41,690 nt of DNA from Thalassotalea sp. PP2-459 (GTDB lineage: Bacteria > Pseudomonadota > Gammaproteobacteria > Enterobacterales > Alteromonadaceae), in assembly GCF_001913705.1 (NCBI RefSeq), contig NZ_MKQD01000039.1, forward strand, positions 1 through 41,690, given 5' to 3'. Within the stretch, counting starts at the first letter, position 1. Each line of letters starts with the position of its first letter. Positions 7,872 to 17,456 of this stretch are shown one piece after another. Below the pieces are notes generated by a model. That model was not told the DNA's origin. It did no database searches and saw only the letters and a program-made list of their open reading frames with translations. A program made the position numbers and the translations under genes.

Positions 7872-10430
7872 ATGAATGTGTTATTAAAATCTTGTGTGGC
7901 GCTGTCATGCATTAGTTTGCTTGGTGCTTGCCAACAAGCGTATAAAACTGAGCAACAACAATACGTTGATAAAGGTAAAGCTGCTGAAGTTTGGCCTGAA
8001 ATTGTTTCTGACGTTAAACAAGACCCTATTATAGAAAAAAAAGTTGAAGCACTATTGTCAAAAATGACGCTCGAACAAAAAGTCGCGCAAATGATCCAGC
8101 CGGAAATAAGAGATATCAGTGTTGAAGATATGCGTCGTTATGGCTTTGGTTCATATTTAAATGGTGGTGGCTCTTTTCCCAATAATGAAAAACACTCAAC
8201 TCCGCAAGATTGGATCGTATTAGCAGAAAAAATGTACCAAGCATCGATTGATGACAGCATTGATGGAATTGCTATTCCAACAATGTGGGGTACTGATGCC
8301 GTACATGGGCACAACAACGTAATAGGCGCGACATTATTTCCCCATAATATCGGTCTTGGTGCTGCGAATAACCCCGCGATGATTGAAAAAATTGCACAAA
8401 TAACCGCGACTGAAGTCATGGTAACAGGTATTGATTGGGTATTTGCACCAACAGTAGCAACGGTTAGAGATGATCGATGGGGAAGAACCTATGAAGGCTA
8501 TTCTGAAGATCCTGACATTGTTAAAAAATACGCATATGCCATTGTTAAAGGGCTGCAAGGTCATGCTGGGAAAGATTTCTTAGGTGATGATCGCGTGATC
8601 AGTACGGTTAAGCATTTTATTGGTGATGGTGGTACGGTTGGCGGTGATGATCAAGGTGATAATATTGCCACTGAACAAGAGCTGTTTGATATTCATGGCC
8701 AAGGCTATGTTGGTGGCCTTACGGCTGGTGCTCAATCAGTCATGGCGTCATTCAACAGCTGGCATGGGAAAAAACTGCATGGTCATAAATACTTACTCAC
8801 CAATGTGTTAAAAGAGCAAATGGGCTTCGATGGTTTTGTGGTTGGAGATTGGAATGGCCATGGCCAAATTGAAGGCTGTACCAATGATAATTGCCCTCAA
8901 GCGGTTAATGCTGGCTTAGATATTTATATGGTGCCTACCGATGCTTGGAAGCCGTTATTGGAAAACACCATTAAACAAGTTAAAGAAGGTGTGATAGCAC
9001 ATTCACGAGTTGATGATGCGGTACGTAGAATTTTACGGGTAAAATTTAGAGCGGGTTTATTTGACAAACCTAGTCCTAAAAATCGTTTATTTTCTGGTAA
9101 AACAGCATTAATTGGTCAGCAGTCACATCGCCTTGTTGCTCAGCAAGCAGTAAGAGAGTCATTGGTACTACTTAAAAATAAAGGCAATATTTTACCACTT
9201 AAACCTAGCCAACATATTTTAGTTGCAGGCGATGGCGCAGATAACATAGGTAAGCAATCAGGTGGTTGGACGATCACTTGGCAGGGAACAAACAACACCA
9301 ATGAAGATTTTCCCGGCGGAAGTTCGATTTATCAAGGAATTAAATCGCAGGTAACAAAAGCCGGTGGAAGTGTTGAGCTAAATGTGCAAGGTGAATTTAG
9401 TCAAAAGCCGGATGTTGCCGTTGTTGTTTTCGGCGAAGAACCTTATGCAGAAGGACATGGCGATCGTTCAAATTTAGACTATCAGCGCGGCATAAAAAGT
9501 GATTTAGCGTTACTGAAAAAGCTAAAAGCACAAAATATTCCGGTCGTCTCTTTGTTTATTAGTGGGCGTCCGATGTGGGTAAATGCAGAGCTTAATGCAA
9601 GTGATGCTTTTGTCGCCGTATGGTTACCAGGCTCAGAAGGTAAAGCTGTTGCTGATGTGTTGCTCACCGACGATAAAGGACAAGTTCAGTATGATTTTAA
9701 GGGCAAGCTTTCGTTCTCTTGGCCGAAATCAGCTGATCAGCTAGTTAATCGTTTTGATGAGGATAACGAACCACTACTACCTTATGGATTTGGCTTACGC
9801 TATGGTGAAGAAAGCTTACTTTCAGATAACTTAAATGAACAATCGGCTAAGGTCAGCGCTGATCAAAGCTATGTTAATTTATTTAATGGACAAGTATCTA
9901 AGTTATGGCAATTAAACTTAATAGATGGTGATGATCAGAAAGTTATTAACTCTAGTACTGCGTCATTGACTCATGTTACCTACCGTACTATTGATCGTAA
10001 CGTGCAAGAAGATGCTTTTACCTTAACGAGTAGCGACGCTACATCTGCAGGTCTTTCAATGACAACTGGTAATGGTTTTCGAGAAGATTTAACCGCCGCA
10101 CATGAAGCCGGTAATTACCTTGTGATATCAATGCGCCGAAATAGCGGAGAGATAAAGAGCGCTAAGGTTCAATTAAGTTGTGAAAGCATTGGCGACGAGC
10201 GAGGTAGTTGCTCTGGCAACGTCAAGATCGATAAAACGCTTAATCATTTACCATTAAATACATGGAAGAATATAGCTATTCCTTTAGAATGTTTTGCAGA
10301 ACAAGGGGTTAAATTTAGCCAGATTGTTTCCCCTTTTGCTCTGTTAGTCGCTGGTAGTAATAGTATGTCAATTAGCAATATTGATTACCGTTCGATAAAA
10401 GAAACAGATCAAGCAGTTAGTTGTCAGTAA
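7872..10430 (+). CDS. GH3 beta-glucosidase / exo-beta-glucanase lipoprotein (ExoP-like)
   Basis: Releases glucose from beta-linked oligosaccharides in the periplasm or at the membrane. A lipoprotein signal ends LLGAC with Cys20. The GH3 N-terminal barrel (about 50-400) has the motif FVVGDWNG, placing the nucleophile at Asp326, and the KHFIGDGGT block. The GH3 C-terminal sandwich runs to about residue 650. A last ~160-residue jelly-roll-like domain has NYLVISMRRNSGEIKSAKVQL and paired Cys, as in marine ExoP enzymes. The start follows AAGGA by six bases and is two bases after the importer stop. Together with GH16 and the receptor this completes a laminarin-type pathway. Confidence 0.93.
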   Translation: MNVLLKSCVALSCISLLGACQQAYKTEQQQYVDKGKAAEVWPEIVSDVKQDPIIEKKVEALLSKMTLEQKVAQMIQPEIRDISVEDMRRYGFGSYLNGGGSFPNNEKHSTPQDWIVLAEKMYQASIDDSIDGIAIPTMWGTDAVHGHNNVIGATLFPHNIGLGAANNPAMIEKIAQITATEVMVTGIDWVFAPTVATVRDDRWGRTYEGYSEDPDIVKKYAYAIVKGLQGHAGKDFLGDDRVISTVKHFIGDGGTVGGDDQGDNIATEQELFDIHGQGYVGGLTAGAQSVMASFNSWHGKKLHGHKYLLTNVLKEQMGFDGFVVGDWNGHGQIEGCTNDNCPQAVNAGLDIYMVPTDAWKPLLENTIKQVKEGVIAHSRVDDAVRRILRVKFRAGLFDKPSPKNRLFSGKTALIGQQSHRLVAQQAVRESLVLLKNKGNILPLKPSQHILVAGDGADNIGKQSGGWTITWQGTNNTNEDFPGGSSIYQGIKSQVTKAGGSVELNVQGEFSQKPDVAVVVFGEEPYAEGHGDRSNLDYQRGIKSDLALLKKLKAQNIPVVSLFISGRPMWVNAELNASDAFVAVWLPGSEGKAVADVLLTDDKGQVQYDFKGKLSFSWPKSADQLVNRFDEDNEPLLPYGFGLRYGEESLLSDNLNEQSAKVSADQSYVNLFNGQVSKLWQLNLIDGDDQKVINSSTASLTHVTYRTIDRNVQEDAFTLTSSDATSAGLSMTTGNGFREDLTAAHEAGNYLVISMRRNSGEIKSAKVQLSCESIGDERGSCSGNVKIDKTLNHLPLNTWKNIAIPLECFAEQGVKFSQIVSPFALLVAGSNSMSISNIDYRSIKETDQAVSCQ

Positions 10431-10441
10431 TTGTTAATTAG

Positions 10442-10468
10442 GCGCTTTATGATAAAGCCATAAAGCGC
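10442..10468 (+). terminator. Hairpin terminator candidate after GH3
   Basis: A perfect 10-bp stem, gcgctttatg / cataaagcgc, with a 7-base loop lies 12 bases after the GH3 stop. The trailing sequence is ttcctcctt, T-rich but interrupted, so termination is likely but not certain. Confidence 0.55.
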
Positions 10469-10546
10469 TTCCTCCTTAAAACATTAACCCCTACAACTTG
10501 ACTCTTCGATTTTACCTCATTTAAATAGGTTCATTCACACAACAAA

Positions 10547-10560
10547 TGACAGCGTTGTCA
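10547..10560. promoter_or_regulatory. LacI-family-like operator candidate
   Basis: TGACAGCGTTGTCA is a 14-base palindrome with a central CG and one mismatched pair. Even palindromes with a central CG are typical of LacI-family sites, and this one resembles sugar-regulator (NagR-type) sites described in Shewanella, as far as I recall. It lies after the GH3 gene and ~205 bases before acs. No LacI-family gene is in the window. Confidence 0.35.
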
Positions 10561-10764
10561 ATTGTGCTCAACGGTGATAATGTAAGCATAGGGCGACCTA
10601 TTTTGTTTATCGTGTATTCAGCGCTATTCGACTTTAGTTGAGTATGCGAAACGATTTACATGCTATATGATGTTGCCACTTATAAAAAATACAATTGTTA
10701 CTAATGGCGAAGGCGGTTAGTAGAAAGCAAGAATATCTCAAGTTATATTTACGAAGGACTTATC

Positions 10765-12708
10765 ATGCAAGAACTAAAGAGTCGTTATCCTGTATCTGCC
10801 AGTGCCAAGGCACATACGCATATTGATACAGAAACCTACGAGAGAATGTATCAACAATCAATCGACCAACCAGATGAATTTTGGGCAGAGCAAGCTAATC
10901 AATTCCTTGATTGGTCAAAACCGTTTGATACGGTAAGCAAAGTTGACTTGAAATCGGGCGATATAACATGGTTTGAAGGTGGCAAGCTGAATGTCAGCTA
11001 TAACTGTATCGATAGACACCTTGCCACAAAGGCAAATGATGTGGCGATTATATGGGAAGGGGATAACCCCGAAGAAGATTTAAAAGTTACCTATCAAGAA
11101 TTGCATGATCATGTATGTCGTTTTGCAAATTTATTAAAAGCACGCGGTGTCGAAAAAGGTGATCGTGTGTGCATTTATATGCCAATGATCCCTGAAGTTG
11201 GCTACGCAATGCTTGCTTGTGCACGCATTGGTGCTGTTCACTCTGTTGTGTTTGGTGGTTTTTCAACTGAATCTATTCGCGCTCGTATTGATGATGCTGA
11301 TTGTAAAGTTGTGATAACTGCAGATGAAAGCTTACGCGGTGGCCGTGTTATTCCATTAAAAGCTAATGTCGATGCAGCCATTGCAGATTGCCCTAACGTA
11401 CATTCAGTCATTGTTGTTGAACGTACGGGCGGTGATGTTGCTTACAATGATGCAATTGATGTTAAGTATCAGGCTGCCGTAGCTGATCTAGCAGCAGTAT
11501 GTGAGCCAGAAGAAATGGATGCCGAAGATCCGCTGTTTATTCTTTACACTTCGGGTTCAACAGGTACGCCAAAAGGGGTATTACATACCTGCGGCGGGTA
11601 TTCATTGTACGCAGCAATGACACATAAATATGTGTTTGATTATAAAGATGGTGAAATTTATTGGTGTACAGCTGATGCTGGCTGGATCACTGGCCATTCA
11701 TATATTTTCTACGGACCTTTAGCAAATGGTGCAACTACTCTTGTCTTTGAAGGTGTACCAACCTACCCAGATGCTGGAAGATTTTGGCAAGTATGTGAAA
11801 AACACAAGGTAAATATTTTTTATACCGCACCAACGGCAATTCGCGCCTTAATGAGTGTAGGTGATGATTATGTGACTAAATATGATTTATCTGATTTGCG
11901 TCTATTGGGCACCGTAGGTGAACCAATTAACCCAGAAGCTTGGCATTGGTATTATGAAGTGGTTGGAAAATCTAATTGTCCCATTGTTGACACCTGGTGG
12001 CAAACTGAAACTGGAGGGATATTGATCACTTCATTACCTGGCGCGGTTGATATGAAACCAGGTGCCGCAGGAAAACCATTCTTTGGTGTAAAACCTGCAC
12101 TATTTGATAAAGACGGTAATACCCTTGAAGGTGAAAACCAAGGCTTATTAGTGATGACGGGCAGCTGGCCGGGGCAATTACGTAGTGTTTATGGCAATCA
12201 TGAACGCTTCATTGATACCTATTTGAGTCAATATCCAGGTAACTATTTTACCGGTGATGGTGCCAAACGTGATGAAGATGGCTTTTATTGGATAACAGGT
12301 CGTGTTGATGATGTTTTGAATGTTTCTGGGCACCGTTTAGGCACAGCAGAAATTGAAAGTGCATTAGTACTTCATCCTGCAGTAGCCGAAGCGGCGGTTG
12401 TTGGTTATCCACATGAAGTGAAAGGGCAAGGGGTATATGCCTATGTAACACTTATGGCCAGTGCTACTGAAACTCCTGAACTTAACAAAGAGCTTATTGA
12501 ATTTGTTGCTAATGAGTTAGGTCGTTTTGCTAAACCAGATTATATTCAGTGGGCACCGGGTTTACCTAAAACCCGTTCCGGCAAAATTATGCGTCGTATC
12601 TTACGTAAAATTGCCGAAAATGATATTGGAACCTTAGGCGATACTTCAACATTGGCTGATCCAGCTGTTGTTGATAATCTAATAGATAATCGTATTGTTC
12701 ATGGTTAA
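10765..12708 (+). CDS. acs: Acetyl-CoA synthetase (AMP-forming)
   Basis: Converts acetate, ATP and CoA to acetyl-CoA via acetyl-AMP in the cytoplasm. At 647 residues it matches the family (E. coli 652). Visible motifs are the P-loop-like [11 protein letters not shown], the adenylate-binding [10 protein letters not shown], the hinge region [17 protein letters not shown], and near the C terminus [10 protein letters not shown], whose Lys607 is the catalytic lysine controlled by acetylation in homologues. AAGGA lies eight bases before the ATG. It is a single-gene unit closed by a strong terminator. Confidence 0.97.
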   Translation: MQELKSRYPVSASAKAHTHIDTETYERMYQQSIDQPDEFWAEQANQFLDWSKPFDTVSKVDLKSGDITWFEGGKLNVSYNCIDRHLATKANDVAIIWEGDNPEEDLKVTYQELHDHVCRFANLLKARGVEKGDRVCIYMPMIPEVGYAMLACARIGAVHSVVFGGFSTESIRARIDDADCKVVITADESLRGGRVIPLKANVDAAIADCPNVHSVIVVERTGGDVAYNDAIDVKYQAAVADLAAVCEPEEMDAEDPLFILYTSGSTGTPKGVLHTCGGYSLYAAMTHKYVFDYKDGEIYWCTADAGWITGHSYIFYGPLANGATTLVFEGVPTYPDAGRFWQVCEKHKVNIFYTAPTAIRALMSVGDDYVTKYDLSDLRLLGTVGEPINPEAWHWYYEVVGKSNCPIVDTWWQTETGGILITSLPGAVDMKPGAAGKPFFGVKPALFDKDGNTLEGENQGLLVMTGSWPGQLRSVYGNHERFIDTYLSQYPGNYFTGDGAKRDEDGFYWITGRVDDVLNVSGHRLGTAEIESALVLHPAVAEAAVVGYPHEVKGQGVYAYVTLMASATETPELNKELIEFVANELGRFAKPDYIQWAPGLPKTRSGKIMRRILRKIAENDIGTLGDTSTLADPAVVDNLIDNRIVHG

Positions 12709-12726
12709 TTGTGTATCGTATGAACT

Positions 12727-12754
12727 AAAGCGCCTTAAGGGCGCTTTTTTTTTT
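12727..12754 (+). terminator. Rho-independent terminator of acs
   Basis: An 8-bp stem, aaagcgcc / ggcgcttt, with a 5-base loop runs into ten T. It starts 19 bases after the acs stop. Confidence 0.92.
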
Positions 12755-12806
12755 GCTTAAAATTAAGTTTGAAAATGAGAAATAGATTGCCAGACAAAAA
12801 ATAACA

Positions 12807-12824
12807 TGTAAGAATATCATTACA
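12807..12824. promoter_or_regulatory. TyrR-like box (upstream) for aroF-tyrA
   Basis: TGTAAG-N6-ATTACA matches the enterobacterial TyrR consensus TGTAAA-N6-TTTACA with two mismatches. It lies 23 bases (start to start) before a better box, about two helical turns, consistent with a cooperating weak box. Confidence 0.6.
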
Positions 12825-12829
12825 AATTG

Positions 12830-12847
12830 AGTAAACAAAACTTTACA
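12830..12847. promoter_or_regulatory. TyrR-like box (downstream) for aroF-tyrA
   Basis: AGTAAA-N6-TTTACA has only one mismatch to TGTAAA-N6-TTTACA. It sits about 130 bases before aroF. The consensus and its role in repressing aroF-tyrA by tyrosine are established in E. coli; use of the same regulator here is inferred. Confidence 0.7.
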
Positions 12848-12976
12848 GTTGAGTTGGTAATATTTTTTAGTATAGGTTGACTTTGTTGTCTTGTGTTTTT
12901 CTGCCGCTAGGCGAGCTGTTTAGCACATATGTATTATTCTTATAAAACTCGCTGTTAAAATTATCTGGAACATAAA

Positions 12977-14074
12977 ATGTCTGAACTTAAATCAAAGGTG
13001 ATAAGCCCCCAGGGATCACTAAACAATATTCATGTTAATGCTGAAGAAGTGTTATTAACGCCTGAGCAGCTTCGCGAAGAATTGCCGCTGTCAACAAAGG
13101 GCCGAGAATTTATCATTAATGCACGACAAGATATTTCTAATATCATTCATAAAAAAGATCATCGTTTTCTCGTGATCAGTGGTCCTTGCTCTATCCATGA
13201 CGTTGAAGCTGCTAAAGAATATGCTCAACAGCTAAAAACACTGCATGATCAATATAAAGATACCTTATATATTGTGATGCGTGTTTACTTTGAAAAACCA
13301 AGGACAACGGTAGGTTGGAAAGGCCTGATTAATGATCCACATATGAATGGTTCATTCGATGTAGAAAATGGCTTAAGAAAAGCACGTGAACTATTGTTAT
13401 ATCTAACGGATTTAGGTTTGCCTTTGGCAACTGAAGCACTAGATCCAATAAGCCCCCAGTATTTAGCGGAACTTTTTAGCTGGTCTGCCATTGGTGCAAG
13501 AACCACTGAATCGCAAACACATCGCGAAATGGCAAGCGGTTTATCAATGCCAATAGGCTTTAAAAACGGTACAAATGGTAGTTTAGATGTGGCAATTAAT
13601 GCGATGCAATCTGCTGCATCAGCACACCGTTTCATGGGAATAAACCAGCAAGGGCAAGTTGCCTTAATTACAACATCGGGTAACCCTGATGGTCATGTTA
13701 TTTTACGAGGTGGTAAGAAACCGAATTATCAAGCAGATGATATAGCGCTTTGTGAACAGCAATTAGCAAAACATCACTTAGAACCAGGTATCGTTGTAGA
13801 CTGTTCTCACGGTAATTCAAACAAAGATTATCGTCGTCAACCTATTGTCGCTGATGATGTGGTTGAACAAATTGTTAATGGCAATAAATCTATTATTGGT
13901 ATTATGCTTGAAAGTCATTTAAATGAAGGTAATCAAAGCGCAAATTTACCAAAAACGGAACTACAATATGGTGTTTCAGTGACTGATGCATGTATTGATT
14001 TTAGTACGACAAAAGCATTGCTTATGCGAAGTGTTGATCAATTAGCCACTGTTTTAAAAACGAGAATTCAATAA
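12977..14074 (+). CDS. aroF: 3-deoxy-7-phosphoheptulonate (DAHP) synthase, class I
   Basis: Condenses PEP and erythrose-4-phosphate, the first step of the shikimate pathway. The 365 residues carry family blocks LVISGPCSIHD, MRVYFEKPRTTVGWKGLINDP, GARTTESQTHREMASGLSMPIGFKNGT and IVVDCSHGNS. It is nine bases ahead of tyrA and behind two TyrR-like boxes, the arrangement of the E. coli tyrosine operon; I therefore name it aroF (tyrosine-sensitive), although the effector cannot be read directly from the sequence. Confidence 0.93.
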   Translation: MSELKSKVISPQGSLNNIHVNAEEVLLTPEQLREELPLSTKGREFIINARQDISNIIHKKDHRFLVISGPCSIHDVEAAKEYAQQLKTLHDQYKDTLYIVMRVYFEKPRTTVGWKGLINDPHMNGSFDVENGLRKARELLLYLTDLGLPLATEALDPISPQYLAELFSWSAIGARTTESQTHREMASGLSMPIGFKNGTNGSLDVAINAMQSAASAHRFMGINQQGQVALITTSGNPDGHVILRGGKKPNYQADDIALCEQQLAKHHLEPGIVVDCSHGNSNKDYRRQPIVADDVVEQIVNGNKSIIGIMLESHLNEGNQSANLPKTELQYGVSVTDACIDFSTTKALLMRSVDQLATVLKTRIQ

Positions 14075-14083
14075 AGTATAGTT

Positions 14084-15223
14084 ATGGATAAACCAGACAT
14101 CACTGTTGAGCTTACGGCTTTACGAGACCAAATAGACGAGGTAGATAGCCAATTAGTTGTGCTTCTTGCAAAGCGTCGTACGATTACCAGTAAGGTTGGT
14201 GCGCTGAAAAGCCAAGTAGGTATGCCAATTTATGCGCCTGATCGAGAAACTCAGCTGTTGATGAAACGTCGAGAGCAAGCTGAGCAAGCGGGCGTTTGTC
14301 CTGAGCTTATAGAAGATATTCTTCGTCGATTAATGCGAGATTCTTATCGAAGCCAGGATGCCAGTGGTTACCGCTGTGTAAACCTTGATTGCAGAAAAGT
14401 AGTCCTCATTGGTGGGGCTGGACAACTTGGTGCAGTATTTGTTGATTTGTTCACTCGCTCTCATTACGCGGTGGAAATACTGGAGCATGACGATTGGCCT
14501 AGAAGTAAAGAGATACTTGCTGACGCTAGTTTAGTGATAGTTTCAGTGCCAATAAGGTTAACCACCAACATTATTGGACAGTTATCCCAACTGCCTGATG
14601 ATTGTATTTTAGCGGATTTTACCAGTGTAAAAGCATCGCCATTGTTTGAAATGATGAAGGTGCATAATGGGCCTGTGGTTGGTTTACATCCTATGTTTGG
14701 TCCAGATGTTTCTGGTTTGATTAAACAAACTATTATTGCATGTGAAGGTCGTTCACCAGATAAATATCAATGGTTATTAGAACAGTTCACTGTTTGGGGA
14801 GCTAAAATTCATGCCGTTAGTGCCCATCAACACGATGATGCCATGTCGATGGTACAAGTAATGAGACACTTTTCTACTATTGCTTATGGCTATCATTTAA
14901 TGGCTGAAGGCGCTGAAATATCTCAATTGGTAGAGATGAGTTCACCTATTTACCGTCTAGAGTTGATTATGGTAGGGCGATTGTTTGCGCAAAATCCTAT
15001 TTTATATACGGATATTATTTTTTCAAACCGTGAAAATGTTGCCATGATGAAGCGTTTTGCTTATCGTTTTCTTGAGTTATTAGAAGATGTAGAAATGGGC
15101 GATAAAACCGCTTTTGTCAGCATGTTTAATCAGGTTTCTGATTGGTTTGGTGATTATGCAGAAACCTTTTTACATGAAAGTAAAGCCATGTTATTAAAAG
15201 CAAACGAATTAAAAAAACATTGA
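14084..15223 (+). CDS. tyrA: Bifunctional chorismate mutase / prephenate dehydrogenase
   Basis: Converts chorismate to prephenate and then to 4-hydroxyphenylpyruvate, the tyrosine branch. The N-terminal chorismate mutase helix bundle (about 1-90) contains LRDQIDEVDSQLVVLLAKRR. The dehydrogenase domain begins with a Rossmann motif, VVLIGGAGQLGAVF, and has the GLHPMFGPD block of TyrA. The 379 residues fit the fused gammaproteobacterial enzyme (E. coli 373). It follows aroF by nine bases, so translation is probably coupled. Confidence 0.96.
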   Translation: MDKPDITVELTALRDQIDEVDSQLVVLLAKRRTITSKVGALKSQVGMPIYAPDRETQLLMKRREQAEQAGVCPELIEDILRRLMRDSYRSQDASGYRCVNLDCRKVVLIGGAGQLGAVFVDLFTRSHYAVEILEHDDWPRSKEILADASLVIVSVPIRLTTNIIGQLSQLPDDCILADFTSVKASPLFEMMKVHNGPVVGLHPMFGPDVSGLIKQTIIACEGRSPDKYQWLLEQFTVWGAKIHAVSAHQHDDAMSMVQVMRHFSTIAYGYHLMAEGAEISQLVEMSSPIYRLELIMVGRLFAQNPILYTDIIFSNRENVAMMKRFAYRFLELLEDVEMGDKTAFVSMFNQVSDWFGDYAETFLHESKAMLLKANELKKH

Positions 15224-15229
15224 TATAAC

Positions 15230-15709
15230 ATGAAAAAACAATTTTTGAGCTGTTGTTTAAGCATTGGTTTGTTAGCAGGTTGTGCCTTAAATGATACAGA
15301 GCAGATGGCAGAGGGCGATATATCACGGCAACAGTTACTGTCTTCTCAAGTGCAATTTTCTAATGGTTACCACCAATTTCATCTTAGTGAGGAAAAAACG
15401 GCATTAATACGGGAATGGCCCGATAGTACTCACTTTGATGTTTATTTTGGTACATGGTGCCATGATAGTGAACGCGAAGTGCCGAAGTTATTGAAAATTA
15501 TGGACGTAAATAAAGCGTTTTCGCATCAGTTGATCGCGTTAAATTATCAAAAAACAGAAGCAAAAGGACGAGCTAAAAAAGCGGGAGTGCAGTTTACACC
15601 AACGATTGTTATTTATGTAGATGACCAAGAAATCGGTAGAATTATTGAGCGTTCAAGAAAATCATTAGTGGATGATATAGATAAGATGATAAAAAAACAC
15701 AACGCCTAG
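15230..15709 (+). CDS. Thioredoxin-fold lipoprotein
   Basis: A 159-residue predicted lipoprotein (lipobox LLAGC, Cys18). A thioredoxin-like core starts VYFGTWCHDSEREVPKLL. The usual CxxC is reduced to a single Cys in W-C-H-D-S, so a standard disulfide reductase role is doubtful. The later 'VQFTPTIVIYVDDQEIGRI' segment supplies the cis-Pro region of the fold. It lies six bases after tyrA and probably shares its transcript; a functional link to tyrosine synthesis is not evident. Exact function unknown. Confidence 0.8.
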   Translation: MKKQFLSCCLSIGLLAGCALNDTEQMAEGDISRQQLLSSQVQFSNGYHQFHLSEEKTALIREWPDSTHFDVYFGTWCHDSEREVPKLLKIMDVNKAFSHQLIALNYQKTEAKGRAKKAGVQFTPTIVIYVDDQEIGRIIERSRKSLVDDIDKMIKKHNA

Positions 15710-15723
15710 GCGTTGTGTTTTTT
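15692..15723. terminator. Bidirectional terminator between converging genes
   Basis: A near-perfect palindrome centred on the stop codon of the thioredoxin-like gene (arm acacaacgcct, no loop) is flanked by an A-run on the left and a T-run on the right. It can therefore end both the aroF-tyrA transcript and the minus-strand DUF3012 transcript, whose stop codon lies two bases beyond it. Confidence 0.85.
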
Positions 15724-15724
15724 G

Positions 15725-15901
15725 TTACTCTTCGTCGTCAGATTTAAACAAACAATGCTTGGTATAATCGGCAGCTTCGTTAGCTGTCCAATCTCCTTTG
15801 GGCTTTTCTTTCATCGCTTCACACCATGCTTTAGAGCCCACTTCAGGGGCACAAGCAACTAGTAATATTGAAGTGCATATTACAGCAATTACTTTAGTCA
15901 T
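15725..15901 (-). CDS. DUF3012 small lipoprotein
   Basis: A 58-residue protein. The lipobox LVAC puts the lipidated Cys at position 17, directly followed by the DUF3012 core: APEVGSKAWCEAMKEKPKGD, then WTANEAADYTKHC, ending in an acidic tail. The family is widespread in marine gammaproteobacteria and its function is unknown. Start ATG at 15901. Its stop abuts the bidirectional terminator shared with the opposing thioredoxin-like gene. Assignment to DUF3012 is from remembered family pattern. Confidence 0.85.
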   Translation of the reverse strand: MTKVIAVICTSILLVACAPEVGSKAWCEAMKEKPKGDWTANEAADYTKHCLFKSDDEE

Positions 15902-15939
15902 TTAGTTTGTCCTTTTATACCAATTGAAATAAATAATGT

Positions 15940-16536
15940 TTAAAATCGAAAAGCAATGCCGATGACGACATTTGCTTCAAACCAAAGGTTATCTTCAAAT
16001 TGTGCATGGCAGCTTTCAGCTTGGCAAAATATATTATCGTCTTCATCAACTAAGCTTGCATAACCTCTAAGCTCAGTAAAAAACGATAGATTATCTGAAA
16101 ACTCGTAGCGAGTACCTAAAGCAAGTGTTGCTGAAGGATAGAGCTCATTGTTTTGTTCAGTTTCAAATGCTGCGCCACCTAAACCAAGAGATACGGTTGT
16201 TGTGTAGTTTTCTTGCTTAAAAAGCGCAAGACCATTGAAGTGACCATATAAAATGTCGAGTGATTGCTGGCTTTGATCATACTCGCTAATGAAGTCATGT
16301 TTAACGTGGTTAAAAAGTACTTGCCCCATACCGGTTGGTGAATCAAACCAAGCGATTCCTAAACCATAATTGATACCGTCATCAATGGTAATAGTTTCGC
16401 TATTGTTGATACCGTTCAAATCGGGCGCCCAAGATTGACCCACATGAGCACTAAATTCCCACTCTGAAGCCTTAACGGAATTGTTCACCATCATCAAAGA
16501 AACAATGATTATCATTATTAAAATACTGTATTTCAT
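15940..16536 (-). CDS. Small outer-membrane beta-barrel protein
   Basis: 198 residues with an N-terminal signal peptide (cleavage near NNSVKA before SEWEF). Alternating strand patterns and a C-terminal strand ending VVIGIAFRF, with terminal Phe, are the hallmark of BAM-inserted barrels; the size suits an eight-stranded OmpX/OmpW-like or MipA/OprF-like barrel. Two Cys in the last loop (FCQAESCHAQ) could form a disulfide. It is 24 bases downstream of the AsmA-like gene. Ligand or role not recognised. Confidence 0.7.
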   Translation of the reverse strand: MKYSILIMIIIVSLMMVNNSVKASEWEFSAHVGQSWAPDLNGINNSETITIDDGINYGLGIAWFDSPTGMGQVLFNHVKHDFISEYDQSQQSLDILYGHFNGLALFKQENYTTTVSLGLGGAAFETEQNNELYPSATLALGTRYEFSDNLSFFTELRGYASLVDEDDNIFCQAESCHAQFEDNLWFEANVVIGIAFRF

Positions 16537-16560
16537 TGCAGCAATCTCTCAGTAACGTTG

Positions 16561-17292
16561 TTAATTAAATAATTCAGATAACTTTTCTTTCGCTTTTTCT
16601 TTGATTTTTTCTTTTGCTTTGTCTTTGAGTTTCTCTTTTTGTACTTTTTTGGTGTGACGCCAAATTTCAGACAACGCTTCTTTAATAATAACACTCCCTA
16701 ATTGGCTCGCAGGCAACCCTTGTTCACCACCAATATTGGTCAAGGTAATATCTGGTAATGTTGCTTGATGTTCTTTATTGCCTAATGCTGATAAATCCAT
16801 TGATAACGCAGTGCCTGCTAAAATAACCTTTTTAATCGCTATTTTGGGCTCAGCTTTCGTGCTTGGCGCTTCTTCTGCTTGTGATTTAGGTAAGTTTTTT
16901 CCGATAGTATCGATTAACTCTTTGATGTTAGCATTTCCTTCCTTGGTGAACTCTACAAATGCTTCAGGTTTTTGAATAACGATAGCATCTAAAACAATAG
17001 GTTCTTCAATCAGACTTTCAATATTAATATCGAGAGTGATTTCGCCTAAAGTGAATGCATTTGGGTAGTTGTATTGGCTAGGGTTAGGTAGATTTAAACC
17101 ATAAATGCTGCCTGCACCTTTGGCTAATTGAATGTCGACTTGACTAACGGTCACATTTTGTTCTGTTACCTGATGCCCAACAGTTTCAATTTGTGTTTTG
17201 ACATATTCATTTAGTGAGCCACCAGCAATAAACCATAATGCTCCGCCGCAAAGAAGTAGAATTACTACAATAATTGAAGAAATAACTTTCAC
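16561..17292 (-). CDS. AsmA-like / DUF748-type membrane-anchored periplasmic protein
   Basis: 243 residues. A single N-terminal membrane anchor (about 3-24) is followed by a periplasmic domain with the 'IYGLNLPNPSQYNYPNAFTLGEITLDIN' and 'ANIKELIDTI' patterns of AsmA-related proteins, which belong to lipid transfer/outer-membrane homeostasis families. The last ~30 residues are very lysine-rich with a KAKEKIKEKAKEKL pattern, likely an amphipathic helix. It precedes the beta-barrel gene by 24 bases, suggesting a shared envelope role. Function beyond the family is not known. Confidence 0.65.
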   Translation of the reverse strand: MKVISSIIVVILLLCGGALWFIAGGSLNEYVKTQIETVGHQVTEQNVTVSQVDIQLAKGAGSIYGLNLPNPSQYNYPNAFTLGEITLDINIESLIEEPIVLDAIVIQKPEAFVEFTKEGNANIKELIDTIGKNLPKSQAEEAPSTKAEPKIAIKKVILAGTALSMDLSALGNKEHQATLPDITLTNIGGEQGLPASQLGSVIIKEALSEIWRHTKKVQKEKLKDKAKEKIKEKAKEKLSELFN

Positions 17293-17456
17293 TTAATCCA
17301 TCCTGTTAGTTTCGTGATATGGTTTTTCTTAGTATATCGGGAATTTTACTAAATGTTTGCACTTCTCTGAAATTTCTTCATAAATTTATTACGTATGAAG
17401 ACTATTGAGTATTTATTGCGATATGTTTAGCGGCTTGAATAGTCGTTTTTACGTGA

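Larger units (their letters stand above)
10431..10764. other. Intergenic region between GH3 and acs
   Basis: No gene is visible. It holds a hairpin that probably ends the GH3 transcript (10442-10468) and a LacI-family-like palindrome (10547-10560). The acs promoter must lie in the last ~150 bases; I see an AT-rich stretch near 10660-10700 but no clear hexamer pair. Confidence 0.55.
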
